A model generated the notes under the pieces. The model did not search any database. It was not told the DNA's origin and saw only the letters and a list, made by a program, of their open reading frames with translations. The position numbers and the translations under genes were made by a program. This document shows, one piece after another, positions 36,255-45,141 of a DNA stretch of 64,000 nucleotides. How positions within the stretch are numbered: position 1 is the first letter of the stretch; each line of letters starts with the position of its first letter. The DNA comes from Pyxidicoccus parkwaysis (GTDB lineage Bacteria; Myxococcota; Myxococcia; Myxococcales; Myxococcaceae): contig NZ_CP071090.1 in assembly GCF_017301735.1 (NCBI RefSeq), forward strand, positions 8,670,001 through 8,734,000, read 5' to 3'.

Positions 36255-37508
36255 TCAGCGCAGCACTTCCACCACGCCCTCGGGCAGCGCGGTGCCCGCG
36301 GGCCACAGCACATACGCGGAATGGCGCGAGTGACGCCAGGCCTGCCAGAGCTGCTCACGCCGGTACGTCACCTGCACCGTCTCGTCCGTCTTGAACGCGG
36401 GGTCGTTGCACACCACGTCCCCTTCCGGTGTGAAGCCCTTCACCACGATGAGGTGCCCATCCGAGCGGCGCACGGGAGAGCCGGCCAGCGTCCCCTCCTC
36501 GTACGCGATGCTGATGCTGACGGGGATGCCCGCGACGATGAGCCGCTCCACCTGCGCGAAGCTGTCCAGGCGCAGCACCATGCCGTGCAGCGCTCCGTTG
36601 CCCATGGCTGCGCCGTACGCGGTGTTGAAGGGCCAGTTGCCCGTGCCTTTGTATGCCCAGTCATAGGTGCGCTCGGCGGACGCGGGCACCGTGGTGTGCA
36701 GCTCCGGCCGGCCCAGCCGCTTGCCCCAGTACCCGAGCAGCATCGTGGTGGACGTGGGCGAGCACCACACCGGCCCGCCCTCCGGGTAGAGCATCTGCGA
36801 GTAGCCCGGCACGTCCAGCACCGTCCCCCACGCCACGTGCTCCGACGCGGCATCTCCGGCGAGGCCGCGCTTGTCGCTCACCGCCGCCGACAGCGCGCGC
36901 ACGTGGGGCGTGGCCTCCGGCCGCGACGAGTAGAGCCACACCGTCATCCGCAGCGCGTCCGCCCGGCGCTGGAGGTTGAGCGTGTCCGTGGACACCGCGC
37001 CGTCCGCGTCGCGCTGGCCGTCCACGCTGTGCCGCGCCACGGGCTCCTTGTCGAAGGCCCACACGCCCAGCACATAGTCCCTCGTCCAGGTGCCCTCGAT
37101 GCGCGCCGCCAGCGCCACCTTCAGCCACGTGCCCGGCGGAGTGAGGGCATCGAAGGACGGCACCACGGTGGTGAAGCCACCCGGGACGACCTGCGTGTCG
37201 GAGACCGCCATGCCCAGACGGTACGCCCCGTCGACGTAGCGCGTGCCCCCATCCGCCTCCACGCCCGAGGCGAACGGCTCGCTGACGGACGGCGCCGCAG
37301 CGTCCAGCTCCAGTGCGCCATCCGTTGCGAGCACCGTGCCCTCACGAGAGAAGCGCTCGAAGTCCGCGTCCGCCGCGCTCCGCCTCCACAGCCGTGCCGG
37401 AGGGCCTACTTCGGCGGGGGACTCCTCGGGGCCTTTCGGTTGCGAGACACAGGCCGTCAGGTTGGAAGCCACGAGCAGGGCGAGCGTCGGCAGGGTGCGC
37501 GAGTTCAC
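36255..37508 (-). CDS. C39-like cysteine peptidase lipoprotein
   Basis: This 417-residue lipoprotein has a signal peptide with lipobox at Cys20 (SNLTAC). A beta-rich N-terminal half of unknown kind (about 40-215) precedes a peptidase C39_2-type domain: GYSQM then WCSPTSTTMLLGYWG with catalytic Cys249, GHLIVVKGF with His, and CNDPAF supplying the third residue. Likely a surface peptidase. The start is GTG 37508, chosen because the signal peptide begins there; no strong ribosome-binding site is visible. Confidence 0.78.
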   Translation of the reverse strand: MNSRTLPTLALLVASNLTACVSQPKGPEESPAEVGPPARLWRRSAADADFERFSREGTVLATDGALELDAAAPSVSEPFASGVEADGGTRYVDGAYRLGMAVSDTQVVPGGFTTVVPSFDALTPPGTWLKVALAARIEGTWTRDYVLGVWAFDKEPVARHSVDGQRDADGAVSTDTLNLQRRADALRMTVWLYSSRPEATPHVRALSAAVSDKRGLAGDAASEHVAWGTVLDVPGYSQMLYPEGGPVWCSPTSTTMLLGYWGKRLGRPELHTTVPASAERTYDWAYKGTGNWPFNTAYGAAMGNGALHGMVLRLDSFAQVERLIVAGIPVSISIAYEEGTLAGSPVRRSDGHLIVVKGFTPEGDVVCNDPAFKTDETVQVTYRREQLWQAWRHSRHSAYVLWPAGTALPEGVVEVLR

Positions 37509-37683
37509 GCCGCGCAGTCTGGAGGGGCCGGGGCGAAAGACACAAGGCGCAACCCACGCCTGCCTGTCCACCAAGAACGATTCAACGTGGACATCCACTT
37601 CCCGAACGAGGCACGTCCTCCTCGGCGCGTCCCGCCTCGGGGTACGTTCGGGCCGACGTCGCAGTCCGCCGGAGGATGAACCG

Positions 37684-38160
37684 ATGATGAAGCCACTCGC
37701 CACGTGTCTCGTGTTGCTCGTCCTGGCCGCTCCCGCCCTGGCCGCCCAGAAGGAGGAGGACGTCGTCATCGCCACGCTCCACTCGACGTGTGAGACCTTC
37801 CGCACCGGAAACGAGAGCCTCGCGGCCGAGTACCTGGGCGACGGCTTCACCCTCACCGACACGTCCGGCAACGTGACGACGCGCGAGCAGACGCTCCTCG
37901 AGCTGCGCAACAAGGAGCCCCGCTACGAGGTCTTCCGCAACCACGACATGAAGGTGCGCCTCTACGGCGACACGGCGGTGGTGAATGGCATCACCTCCGT
38001 GAAGGGCGTGGCCGGAGGCAAGGCCTTCGCCGCCGAGCTGCGCTTCACCGACACGCTCGTGAAGCGCAATGGCCGGTGGCGCGTCGTCGCCAGCCACGTG
38101 TCCCCGATGCCGAAGCCCGCGGAGGCAAAGCAGGGCCGCCGCCCGGCGGCCACGCGCTGA
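37684..38160 (+). CDS. Secreted NTF2-like (DUF4440-type) protein
   Basis: This 158-residue protein has a signal peptide (ATCLVLLVLAAPALA) and an NTF2-like domain with ETFRTGNESLAAEYLGDGF, GNVTTREQTLLELRN and RWRVVASHVSP. Such secreted one-domain proteins often bind small ligands; no catalytic residues can be assigned. Tandem ATG codons lie at 37684 and 37687, with GGAGG eight bases upstream. It is monocistronic and divergent from the C39-like peptidase. Confidence 0.75.
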   Translation: MMKPLATCLVLLVLAAPALAAQKEEDVVIATLHSTCETFRTGNESLAAEYLGDGFTLTDTSGNVTTREQTLLELRNKEPRYEVFRNHDMKVRLYGDTAVVNGITSVKGVAGGKAFAAELRFTDTLVKRNGRWRVVASHVSPMPKPAEAKQGRRPAATR

Positions 38161-38351
38161 CGGAGAGTACGGATAGTCGGCGCTCCAAGTGTCCGGAAGG
38201 GCAGGACTCCACCGACGTCGCGGCACCGCGTACCAGCGGCCATGCCACACGGGGTGACTTGCGGAATGACGGATGGGATGATCCGCTGCGTTCCGCCGGG
38301 TCGGGTGCCCGGGCAGGCGCAGCCACCACCCCGCAGAGCCCCGCCCGGACC

Positions 38352-40592
38352 ATGTCCCCACGTCCCCGTCATCCCCGGCCGCTGAGATGGCATCTGGTGC
38401 GGCTGGTGCTGGGCGCGCTGCTGCCCGTCGTCGCCTTCTCGTGCGGCCTCTTCGTCTACCTCGCGCGCGCCGAGCGCCAGTCCTCCGAGCGACGCGTGCT
38501 CACCTCGGCGCGCTCGCTGGCGGAGTCCTTCGACAGCGAAATCGCCGGCTCGCTGCGCGCGCTCGAGGCGATAGCCGCCTCCACCCGGCTGGACTCGGGT
38601 GACCTCCAGGGCTTCTGGACGCAGGGCACGCGGGTGATGAAGACGCAGCACGGGTGGCTGGCGCTCATCCTCCTGACGCCCGACGGCGTCCCGCTGCTCA
38701 ACACGGGCTTCCCTCCGGGCAGCCCCCTTCCCCCCGTCGCCGAGCCGGAGAGCTTCGCCCGGGTGCGGGAGACGCTGCGGCCCATGGTGGGAAACCTCGC
38801 GGTGGGCAAGGGACCGAGCCACGCGCTCGCCCTGCCCCTGCGCGTCCCCGTGGTCCGCGACGGAAGCCTGCGCTACGTGCTCACGGCCGTCATCTCCACG
38901 GACGCGCTCGGCGACGTGGTGGCCCGGCAGGCCTCGGGCGATGTCGAGTGGACGCGCACGCTGGTGGACCCGAACGGCATCGTGGCCGCCCGCACCCGGG
39001 ACCCGGCGCGCTTCGTGGGCCAGTCCGCGACGCCGTCCTTCCTGCAGCGCACGCGCGCCTCGAACGAGGGCGTCTACGCCGACCACTCCCTGGAGGGCGA
39101 GCCCGTCTACGCGGCGTTCAGCCACACCGCCTCCGGCTGGACGGTGACGGTGGTCAGCCCGCGCCATGTGCTGGACGCCCCGCTGCAGCGCTCGCTCGTG
39201 GCCGGCGGCGCGCTCGGGCTGGCCATGCTGCTGCTCAGCGCCGCCGGGGCGTGGGCGCTCTCGCGGCGCATCGGCCGCTCCATTGCCGGCGCCGCGGACG
39301 CGGCGGATGCGCTCGCCAGCGGCGGCGCGGTGCACGTGGACGCCTCGGACGTGCGCGAGCTGGCGCGGCTCAACGAGGCCCTGGTTCGCTCCGGCCAGCT
39401 CCTGGAGGCGCAGGACCGCGAGCGCGAGGCCCACCTGGAAATGGCCGAGACGGCGCGGGCCGAGGCTATCGCCGCCACGCAGGCGAAGGACGCCTTCCTC
39501 GCCATGCTCGGGCACGAGCTGCGCAACCCGCTGGCCCCCATCGTCAGCTCGCTGGAGTTGCTGCGCCTGCGCGGCCTGGCGCAGACGCCCGAGCACGACG
39601 TCATCCGCCGCCAGCTCAGCCACGTGGTGCGGCTGGTGGATGACCTGCTCGACCTGGCGCGCATCGTCCGGGGGCAGATGTCGCTCCACCGCGCGCCGCT
39701 GGAGCTGTCCACGGTGGTGGCCCGCGCGGTGGAGTCGGTGACGCCGTTGGTGGAGCAGCGCCAGCACCGGCTCGACGTGGCGGTACCCGCCGAGGGGCTG
39801 CCCGTGCTGGGCGACGCGGACCGGCTCACGCAGGTGGTGACGAACCTGCTCACCAACGCGGCGAAGTACACGCCGCCCGGAGGCCGGCTCCAGGTCCGCG
39901 CGCAGTCCCGCGCCGACGAGGTCGTGCTCACCGTCACCGACGACGGCGAGGGCATTCCCCCCGAGCTGGCGGAGCGCATCTTCGCGCCCTTCGTGCAGGG
40001 GCCGCGCTCGGTGGACCGCAACGTGGGCGGACTGGGCATCGGCCTCGCGCTGGTGCACAGCGTGGTGACGGCGCACGGCGGCCGCGTGGCGGTGCACAGC
40101 GACGGGCCCGGGCAGGGAAGCACCTTCACCGTCGAGCTGCCGCGCCACACCGCGCCGCTGGAGCCCGCCTCCGCACCGCCACCGCCGCCCCGTCCCGCCG
40201 CGAAGCCCGTGCCGCTGCGCGTGCTGGTGGTGGACGACAACGTGGACGCGGCCGAGGCGCTGACGGACCTGCTGGAGATGTCCGGCTACTCGGTGGCCAT
40301 GGCGCATGACCACCGGCAGGCGCTGCAGCGGCTCGACGTCTTCACGCCCGACGTGGCCATCCTCGACATCGGCCTGCCGGAGGTGGACGGCTACGGGCTG
40401 GCCATGCTCATCCGCGAGCGCCTGGGCGACGCGAGCCCCACGTTCGCCGCCCTCACCGGCTATGGCCAGCACGAGGACCGGGCCCGCAGCGCGGCGGCCG
40501 GCTTCCACCGTCACTTCGTGAAGCCGGTGGAGTTGGCGGACCTGGTGGTCTTCCTGGAAGAGGCCCGGCAGCCACGGCGCGGCGCCGCCTGA
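38352..40592 (+). CDS. Hybrid sensor histidine kinase with receiver domain
   Basis: This 746-residue protein has a first membrane helix (about 18-40), an extracytoplasmic sensor of about 240 residues (dCache/PAS-like; LNTGFPPGSPLPP, TLVDPNGIVAARTRDP), a second helix (about 280-300) and a HAMP-like linker. The HisKA domain has GHELRNPL with phospho-acceptor His388, followed by HATPase motifs LLTNAAKYTPPG, DDGEGIPPE and GGLGIGLALV. A C-terminal receiver (about 620-740) has Asp672 in LDIGLP. No DNA-binding partner is adjacent, so signal goes to a remote target. It ends 9 bp from the convergent PAS/GAF kinase. Confidence 0.88.
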   Translation: MSPRPRHPRPLRWHLVRLVLGALLPVVAFSCGLFVYLARAERQSSERRVLTSARSLAESFDSEIAGSLRALEAIAASTRLDSGDLQGFWTQGTRVMKTQHGWLALILLTPDGVPLLNTGFPPGSPLPPVAEPESFARVRETLRPMVGNLAVGKGPSHALALPLRVPVVRDGSLRYVLTAVISTDALGDVVARQASGDVEWTRTLVDPNGIVAARTRDPARFVGQSATPSFLQRTRASNEGVYADHSLEGEPVYAAFSHTASGWTVTVVSPRHVLDAPLQRSLVAGGALGLAMLLLSAAGAWALSRRIGRSIAGAADAADALASGGAVHVDASDVRELARLNEALVRSGQLLEAQDREREAHLEMAETARAEAIAATQAKDAFLAMLGHELRNPLAPIVSSLELLRLRGLAQTPEHDVIRRQLSHVVRLVDDLLDLARIVRGQMSLHRAPLELSTVVARAVESVTPLVEQRQHRLDVAVPAEGLPVLGDADRLTQVVTNLLTNAAKYTPPGGRLQVRAQSRADEVVLTVTDDGEGIPPELAERIFAPFVQGPRSVDRNVGGLGIGLALVHSVVTAHGGRVAVHSDGPGQGSTFTVELPRHTAPLEPASAPPPPPRPAAKPVPLRVLVVDDNVDAAEALTDLLEMSGYSVAMAHDHRQALQRLDVFTPDVAILDIGLPEVDGYGLAMLIRERLGDASPTFAALTGYGQHEDRARSAAAGFHRHFVKPVELADLVVFLEEARQPRRGAA

Positions 40593-40601
40593 GGCGTGAC
40601 G

Positions 40602-43109
40602 TCAGCCCCGGCGGTGACGGGGCAGCCGCACGCGGAACACGGTGCCCGTCTCTCGAGTGGAGGTCACCTGGATGCCGCCTCCGTGCGCGGCGACGATTTC
40701 GTGCACGATGAAGAGGCCCAGCCCCACGCCCTTGAGCGGGTCTCCGGCCTCGTCCGCGCGGGTGAAGGGCTGGAAGAGGCGGGGCAGCAGCGAGGCGGGA
40801 ATGGGCGTGCCCGCGTTGGCCACCTCCAGCACCACGTCCGTCCCGTCGCCGTCCGCCCGCACCTCCACCGGCACGCCCCGCGCGCCGTGCGTGAAGGCAT
40901 TCACCACCAGGTTGCCCAACAGCTGCGCCAGCCGGTCCAGGTCCCACTCGCCGCACAGGTCCCCGCATAGGTCCAGGTGGATGTCCCGGTCCGGATACGC
41001 GGCGAGCAACTCGTCCACGACGACGCGGCAGGGGTCCTCCAGGCTCATGCGCCGGCGCTCGATGGGGAGCGTGCCGCCCTGGGCCACGCGCGCGAAGTCC
41101 AGCAGGTCGCGGATGAGGTGGTCCATGCGCCGCACGCTGGTGGTGATGCGGGCCAGGCGCTTGCGCTGCGGAGAGTCGGGCGCGGCCTCCCTCAGGAGCA
41201 GCGCGCTGGACGTGGCGATGGCCTGCAGCGGGTTGCGCAAGTCATGGCCCAGGATTCCCATCAGCCGGTCGCGCGTCTCGCCCTCGCGGCGCAGGGCCTC
41301 GCGCATCGCATGGTGCGCGGTGACGTCCATGGACACCGCCACCGCCGCGAGCGGCCGTCCCTGCGCGTCGCGGACGCTGGTGGAGCTGACGTCGATGTGG
41401 CGCGCGCCGCCGTCGTCCGTGCGCAGGTGGACCGGCTCGCGTATCACCGTCTCCCCGCGCGTCAGCGAGCGCGCCAGCGGCCACTCCTCGGGCGCATACG
41501 GCGTGCCGTCCGGCCGGAAGCCCTGGTAGGCCGCGTAGCCGGAGATGTCCTCCGAGGCCACGAAGCTGTGGCCCCAGAGCGCCTCCACCGCCGCGTTGCC
41601 GCGGATGAGCTGGCCACCGGGCGCGGCGATGACGACGCCCACCGGGAGCTGCTGCAGCACGGCCTCCAGCAGGCCACGCTCGGTGGCCAGCTTGTCGCGG
41701 AGCTGCTCGGCCTCCTCGCGGGCGCGGCGCTCGGACTCGTACAGGCGTGCGCGCTCCAGCGCCTGGGCGCACTGCTGGCCGAGCGACTCCATGAACTGGA
41801 GCTGCTCCGGAGCGAAGGACTGCTCGCGCGCGAAGGCGAAGCTGAAGGCGCCCAGCGTGCGCCCGTCCAGCACCAGCGGCAGCGCGGCGAAGGCCCGCCC
41901 CAGCAGCATCGGCGAGTCCTTCAGACCCGGGTAGCTCCGCAGGAAGGCGTCCAGGTCCCCGTACAGCACGGGGCGGCCCGTGCGCACCGCGTCCCGGAAC
42001 ATGACGGGCGTGTCCACGGGGAAGCACCGCCAGGGCTCCAACGAGCCCTCGGGGAAGCCGTGCGCGGCGCTCAGCTCGAAGGAGGCGCCATCCTCGCTCA
42101 GCAGCACCACCGAGGCGCAGAGGGCCTCGAGCGCCTCGGCCCCCTCGCGCACCACCACACCGGACACCTGCTCGGGCCGGAGCGCGCGGGACAGCGCGGA
42201 CGACACCGCGGCCAGCCGGTCCGCGCGCAGACGCGACTGGCGCGACGCGGTGATGTCCTGGAGGATGCCGATGAAGCGCACCGGGCGCCGCTGCGCATCG
42301 AAGTGCATCCGCCCGAAGGACGACAGCCAGCGCTCCTCCTTCACGCACGGCCCCACCGCGCGGAAGTCGATGCGGAAGACGCCGTCCCCGTCCGGGTCGA
42401 AGGCCGCCTTCCGGGCCCGGTCCAGGAGGTGGCGGTCCTCCGGATGGATGCACTCCAGGAGGTGCGCCTCGTCCATGACGGAGTCGGGCGGCAGGCCCAG
42501 CAGCTCCAGGCTCCGGGCGCTGTAGCTGCGCTGGCGCGTGGACAGCTCGTAGTCCCACGTGCCCAGGTCCGCGCCCTCGAGCGCGAGACGCAGCCGGTCC
42601 TCGCTCTCGCTCAACTTGCGGGCGATGCGCGCGGCCTCCTCGCCCCGGCGCAGCTCGGTGATGTCGGCCACCATGGCCACGAAGCCGGCGACGCGGCCGT
42701 CCGTGCCCACGTGGGGCAGGTAGTCCGACTGCACCACGCGCGTGCCGCTCCCGCGGAGGGGCAGGGCCAGCTCGAAGCGCTCCGTCTGGCCGGAGAGTGC
42801 CGCCTTCACGTGCGCCCGGATGGCCTCATAACCAGCGGGCCCCAGCACCGAGGGCAGGCTCCGTCCGAGGAGCTGCTCACGGGGTACGCCGAACCAGCGC
42901 TCGTAGGACTGGTTGCAGAAGCGGTAGCGCTCCTCGGCGTCCACGTACGAGAGCAGCACGGGCGCGGCGTCCACCGTCACCAGCAGCCTCTCGATGAGGC
43001 CCCGGTCGTCCAGCACACCGTGGCCGCGGGGACGCAGCCGGTCCAGCACGAGCAACTGGTCAATGACTTCGCGCAGGGGGATGGGGGACGACAACGGAGA
43101 AGGAGTCAT
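40602..43109 (-). CDS. Soluble PAS/GAF sensor histidine kinase
   Basis: This 835-residue protein has no membrane helix. In order: PAS (about 45-165), a second PAS (about 180-310, HPEDRHLLDRAR), GAF (about 330-480, FRDAVRTGRPVLYGD), a short coiled coil, a third PAS (about 490-610), HisKA with GHDLRNPLQAI (His622) and HATPase with LLGNLVVNAFTHGA and GLGLFIVHEI. The ATPase lid is short but complete. Several PAS/GAF units suggest sensing of cytoplasmic ligands or redox state. ATG 43109 is my choice; a GTG ten codons earlier is possible and no clear ribosome-binding site decides. No response regulator is adjacent on this strand. Confidence 0.83.
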   Translation of the reverse strand: MTPSPLSSPIPLREVIDQLLVLDRLRPRGHGVLDDRGLIERLLVTVDAAPVLLSYVDAEERYRFCNQSYERWFGVPREQLLGRSLPSVLGPAGYEAIRAHVKAALSGQTERFELALPLRGSGTRVVQSDYLPHVGTDGRVAGFVAMVADITELRRGEEAARIARKLSESEDRLRLALEGADLGTWDYELSTRQRSYSARSLELLGLPPDSVMDEAHLLECIHPEDRHLLDRARKAAFDPDGDGVFRIDFRAVGPCVKEERWLSSFGRMHFDAQRRPVRFIGILQDITASRQSRLRADRLAAVSSALSRALRPEQVSGVVVREGAEALEALCASVVLLSEDGASFELSAAHGFPEGSLEPWRCFPVDTPVMFRDAVRTGRPVLYGDLDAFLRSYPGLKDSPMLLGRAFAALPLVLDGRTLGAFSFAFAREQSFAPEQLQFMESLGQQCAQALERARLYESERRAREEAEQLRDKLATERGLLEAVLQQLPVGVVIAAPGGQLIRGNAAVEALWGHSFVASEDISGYAAYQGFRPDGTPYAPEEWPLARSLTRGETVIREPVHLRTDDGGARHIDVSSTSVRDAQGRPLAAVAVSMDVTAHHAMREALRREGETRDRLMGILGHDLRNPLQAIATSSALLLREAAPDSPQRKRLARITTSVRRMDHLIRDLLDFARVAQGGTLPIERRRMSLEDPCRVVVDELLAAYPDRDIHLDLCGDLCGEWDLDRLAQLLGNLVVNAFTHGARGVPVEVRADGDGTDVVLEVANAGTPIPASLLPRLFQPFTRADEAGDPLKGVGLGLFIVHEIVAAHGGGIQVTSTRETGTVFRVRLPRHRRG

Positions 43110-43359
43110 GACCGGGGGCGCCTTCAGGTTGATTGTCACCCGGCGATACGAACCGCAAGACCCGGCACCTCGCTCTGTCCGGCAGTCGGCCAGGTGAGGC
43201 CCCGAGTCGGACGCGCGGCGCGAAGAGTTGGACCTGAAAATGAAGTGGGGAATTCCGAGAGCGAACTTCGTTGGGATGTCAGGGGGGCATCCCATGCTCT
43301 CCACGCCGTGTCAGGGCCCAGGCCCTACGGCTGACGGGCAATGTCCCGAGGAGACGACC

Positions 43360-43728
43360 ATGAAGCGTCTTTCCCTGTTCTGCGCAGTGATGATGTCGAT
43401 GTTCTTCGCCGGCACGGCCGATGCCGCGGCGACGACGGTGACGGGCTATGTCTGCTCCGCGATGTACACGCGGCAGAACAACGTCGGCTATGGCCAGGGC
43501 TACGTGACGGTCCAGGTCCACAACGGGCCGGGCTGTACGGGTGGCGTCGTCGGCACCTACCAGTACCTGGGCACGGGCGCGGCCAACACCGGCTACCAGT
43601 ACAGCGAGGCCGAGCGGCTCCAGCTCTTCGACACCGCCAGGACGGCGGCCACCCAGGGCACCCGCGTCAACCTGTTCATCGAGAGCGTGGGCGGCGCCAT
43701 CTACCAGACGACCTACTCCGCCAACTGA
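43360..43728 (+). CDS. Small secreted protein
   Basis: This 122-residue protein has a signal peptide (MKRLSLFCAVMMSMFFAGTADA) and a beta-rich mature domain with two cysteines (GYVCSAMY, GPGCTGG) and a QYSEAERLQLFDTARTAA helix. AGGAG sits before the ATG. No family recognised. The upstream 250 bp holds an inverted repeat GGGATG/CATCCC (43273-43278, 43288-43293), possibly a leader hairpin. It is monocistronic between convergent kinase and regulator genes. Confidence 0.68.
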   Translation: MKRLSLFCAVMMSMFFAGTADAAATTVTGYVCSAMYTRQNNVGYGQGYVTVQVHNGPGCTGGVVGTYQYLGTGAANTGYQYSEAERLQLFDTARTAATQGTRVNLFIESVGGAIYQTTYSAN

Positions 43729-43794
43729 GCGCGGAGCGTTACGTCGAACCACGGGGGCTGGAGCCGCGGGGCACGCGGCTTCCGGCCCCGCTCG

Positions 43795-45141
43795 CTAAGA
43801 CTCCGCTCCGCCCTCGGGCGACTCGAGCAGCTTGTAGAGCGTCTTGCGGTCCACATCGAGCAGCCGCGCCGCCTCGCTCTTGTTGCCACCCACGTGCTGG
43901 AGCACGTGCGCCGCGTACCGGCGCGACAGCTCCGCGAGGCTCGGCATGTCTCCCGCCAGGCCCGTGAGCTTCTGCGTCGCGTCTCCAATGGGCTCCGGGA
44001 AGTCCTGCGGCCCGAGCACGCCCGTCACATTCAAGGCGAGCGCCCGCGCCACCACGTTCTCCAGCTGGCGCACGTTGCCCGGCCAGTCGTAGCCCGTCAG
44101 CCGCGTCATCGCCTCGGGCGTCACCACCGGCCGCACGCCGCCGCGCGCGTGCCTCGCCGCGAAGTGCTCCACCAGCGCCGGCACGTCCTCGCGCCGCTCG
44201 CGCAGGGGCGGCAGGTGCAGGTGCACCACGTCCAGGCGGTACAGCAAATCCTCGCGGAACAGCCCCTCCGCCACCCGCGCCTTGAGGTCCTTGTTCGTCG
44301 CCGCCACCACCCGCACGTCCACCTTCACCGGGACGCTCTCGCCCACGCGGCGAATCTCGCCCTCCTGCAACACGCGCAACAGCTGCGACTGCACCTTCAT
44401 CCCCACGTCGCCAATCTCGTCCAGAAAGAGCGTGCCGCCGCTGGCCTCCTCGAAGACGCCCCGCCGCGCGCCCGAGGCGCCCGTGAAGCTGCCCTTCGCG
44501 TGGCCGAACAGCTCGCTCTCCATCAGCGACTCGGTAATCGCCCCGCAGTCCACCGGGATGAAGGGGCCGCTCGCGCGCGGCGAGCGCTTGTGCAGCGCCC
44601 GCGCCACCATCTCCTTGCCCGTGCCCGTCTCGCCCGTAATCAGCACCGGCACGTTGCTGGCCGCCGCGCGCGCCACGTGTTTGTAGACCTCCAGCAGCGC
44701 CGGGCTGCGCCCCACCAGCACCAGCGAGGTGCGCTCCACCTGCTGCCGCAGCGAGCGGTTCTCCTCCACCAGCCGCTTCTGCTCCAGCGCCCGCTTCGCC
44801 ACGCGCAGAATCGCGTCCACGTCGAAGGGCTTGGCCAGGTAGTCGAAGGCGCCCTGCTGGATGCTGTCCAGCGCGCCCTCGATGTTGCCGAACGCCGTCA
44901 CCACGATGACCGGCGTGTCCGGCGACTGCGTCTTCACCGCATGGAGGACTTTCAGCCCATCCCCCGGCTCGGGCATGGCCATGTCCGTCATCACCAAATC
45001 GAACGGGCCTTCCGCCAGCCGCTCCAGCGCGCGCTTCGGGTCCGGCGCCTGCGTCACCGCGCCCAGCGTGCCCAAGAGCCGCTGGAGCAGGTCACGGGCC
45101 TGGGGGTCATCGTCCACCACGAGGATGCGGGCTGTGCTCAT
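43795..45141 (-). CDS. NtrC-type sigma-54-dependent response regulator
   Basis: This 448-residue protein has a receiver domain (phospho-acceptor Asp53 in MTDMAMPEP), an AAA+ domain (about 140-370) and a C-terminal Fis-type helix-turn-helix (GGNKSEAARLLDVDRKTLYK). The AAA+ domain has Walker A GETGTGKE and Walker B GGTLFLDEIGD. The sigma-54-contacting loop reads GSFTGA, with Ser for the usual Ala. It activates sigma-54 promoters after phosphorylation by the kinase whose stop it overlaps by 4 bp (ATGA). No TGGCAC-N5-TTGC promoter is obvious in the flanking gaps, so targets are probably elsewhere. Confidence 0.9.
   Translation of the reverse strand: MSTARILVVDDDPQARDLLQRLLGTLGAVTQAPDPKRALERLAEGPFDLVMTDMAMPEPGDGLKVLHAVKTQSPDTPVIVVTAFGNIEGALDSIQQGAFDYLAKPFDVDAILRVAKRALEQKRLVEENRSLRQQVERTSLVLVGRSPALLEVYKHVARAAASNVPVLITGETGTGKEMVARALHKRSPRASGPFIPVDCGAITESLMESELFGHAKGSFTGASGARRGVFEEASGGTLFLDEIGDVGMKVQSQLLRVLQEGEIRRVGESVPVKVDVRVVAATNKDLKARVAEGLFREDLLYRLDVVHLHLPPLRERREDVPALVEHFAARHARGGVRPVVTPEAMTRLTGYDWPGNVRQLENVVARALALNVTGVLGPQDFPEPIGDATQKLTGLAGDMPSLAELSRRYAAHVLQHVGGNKSEAARLLDVDRKTLYKLLESPEGGAES

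Noticed and set aside
37962-40514. 850-codon minus-strand frame over the hybrid histidine kinase
   Set aside because: It is antisense to HisKA, HATPase and receiver motifs and shows no protein-like features.
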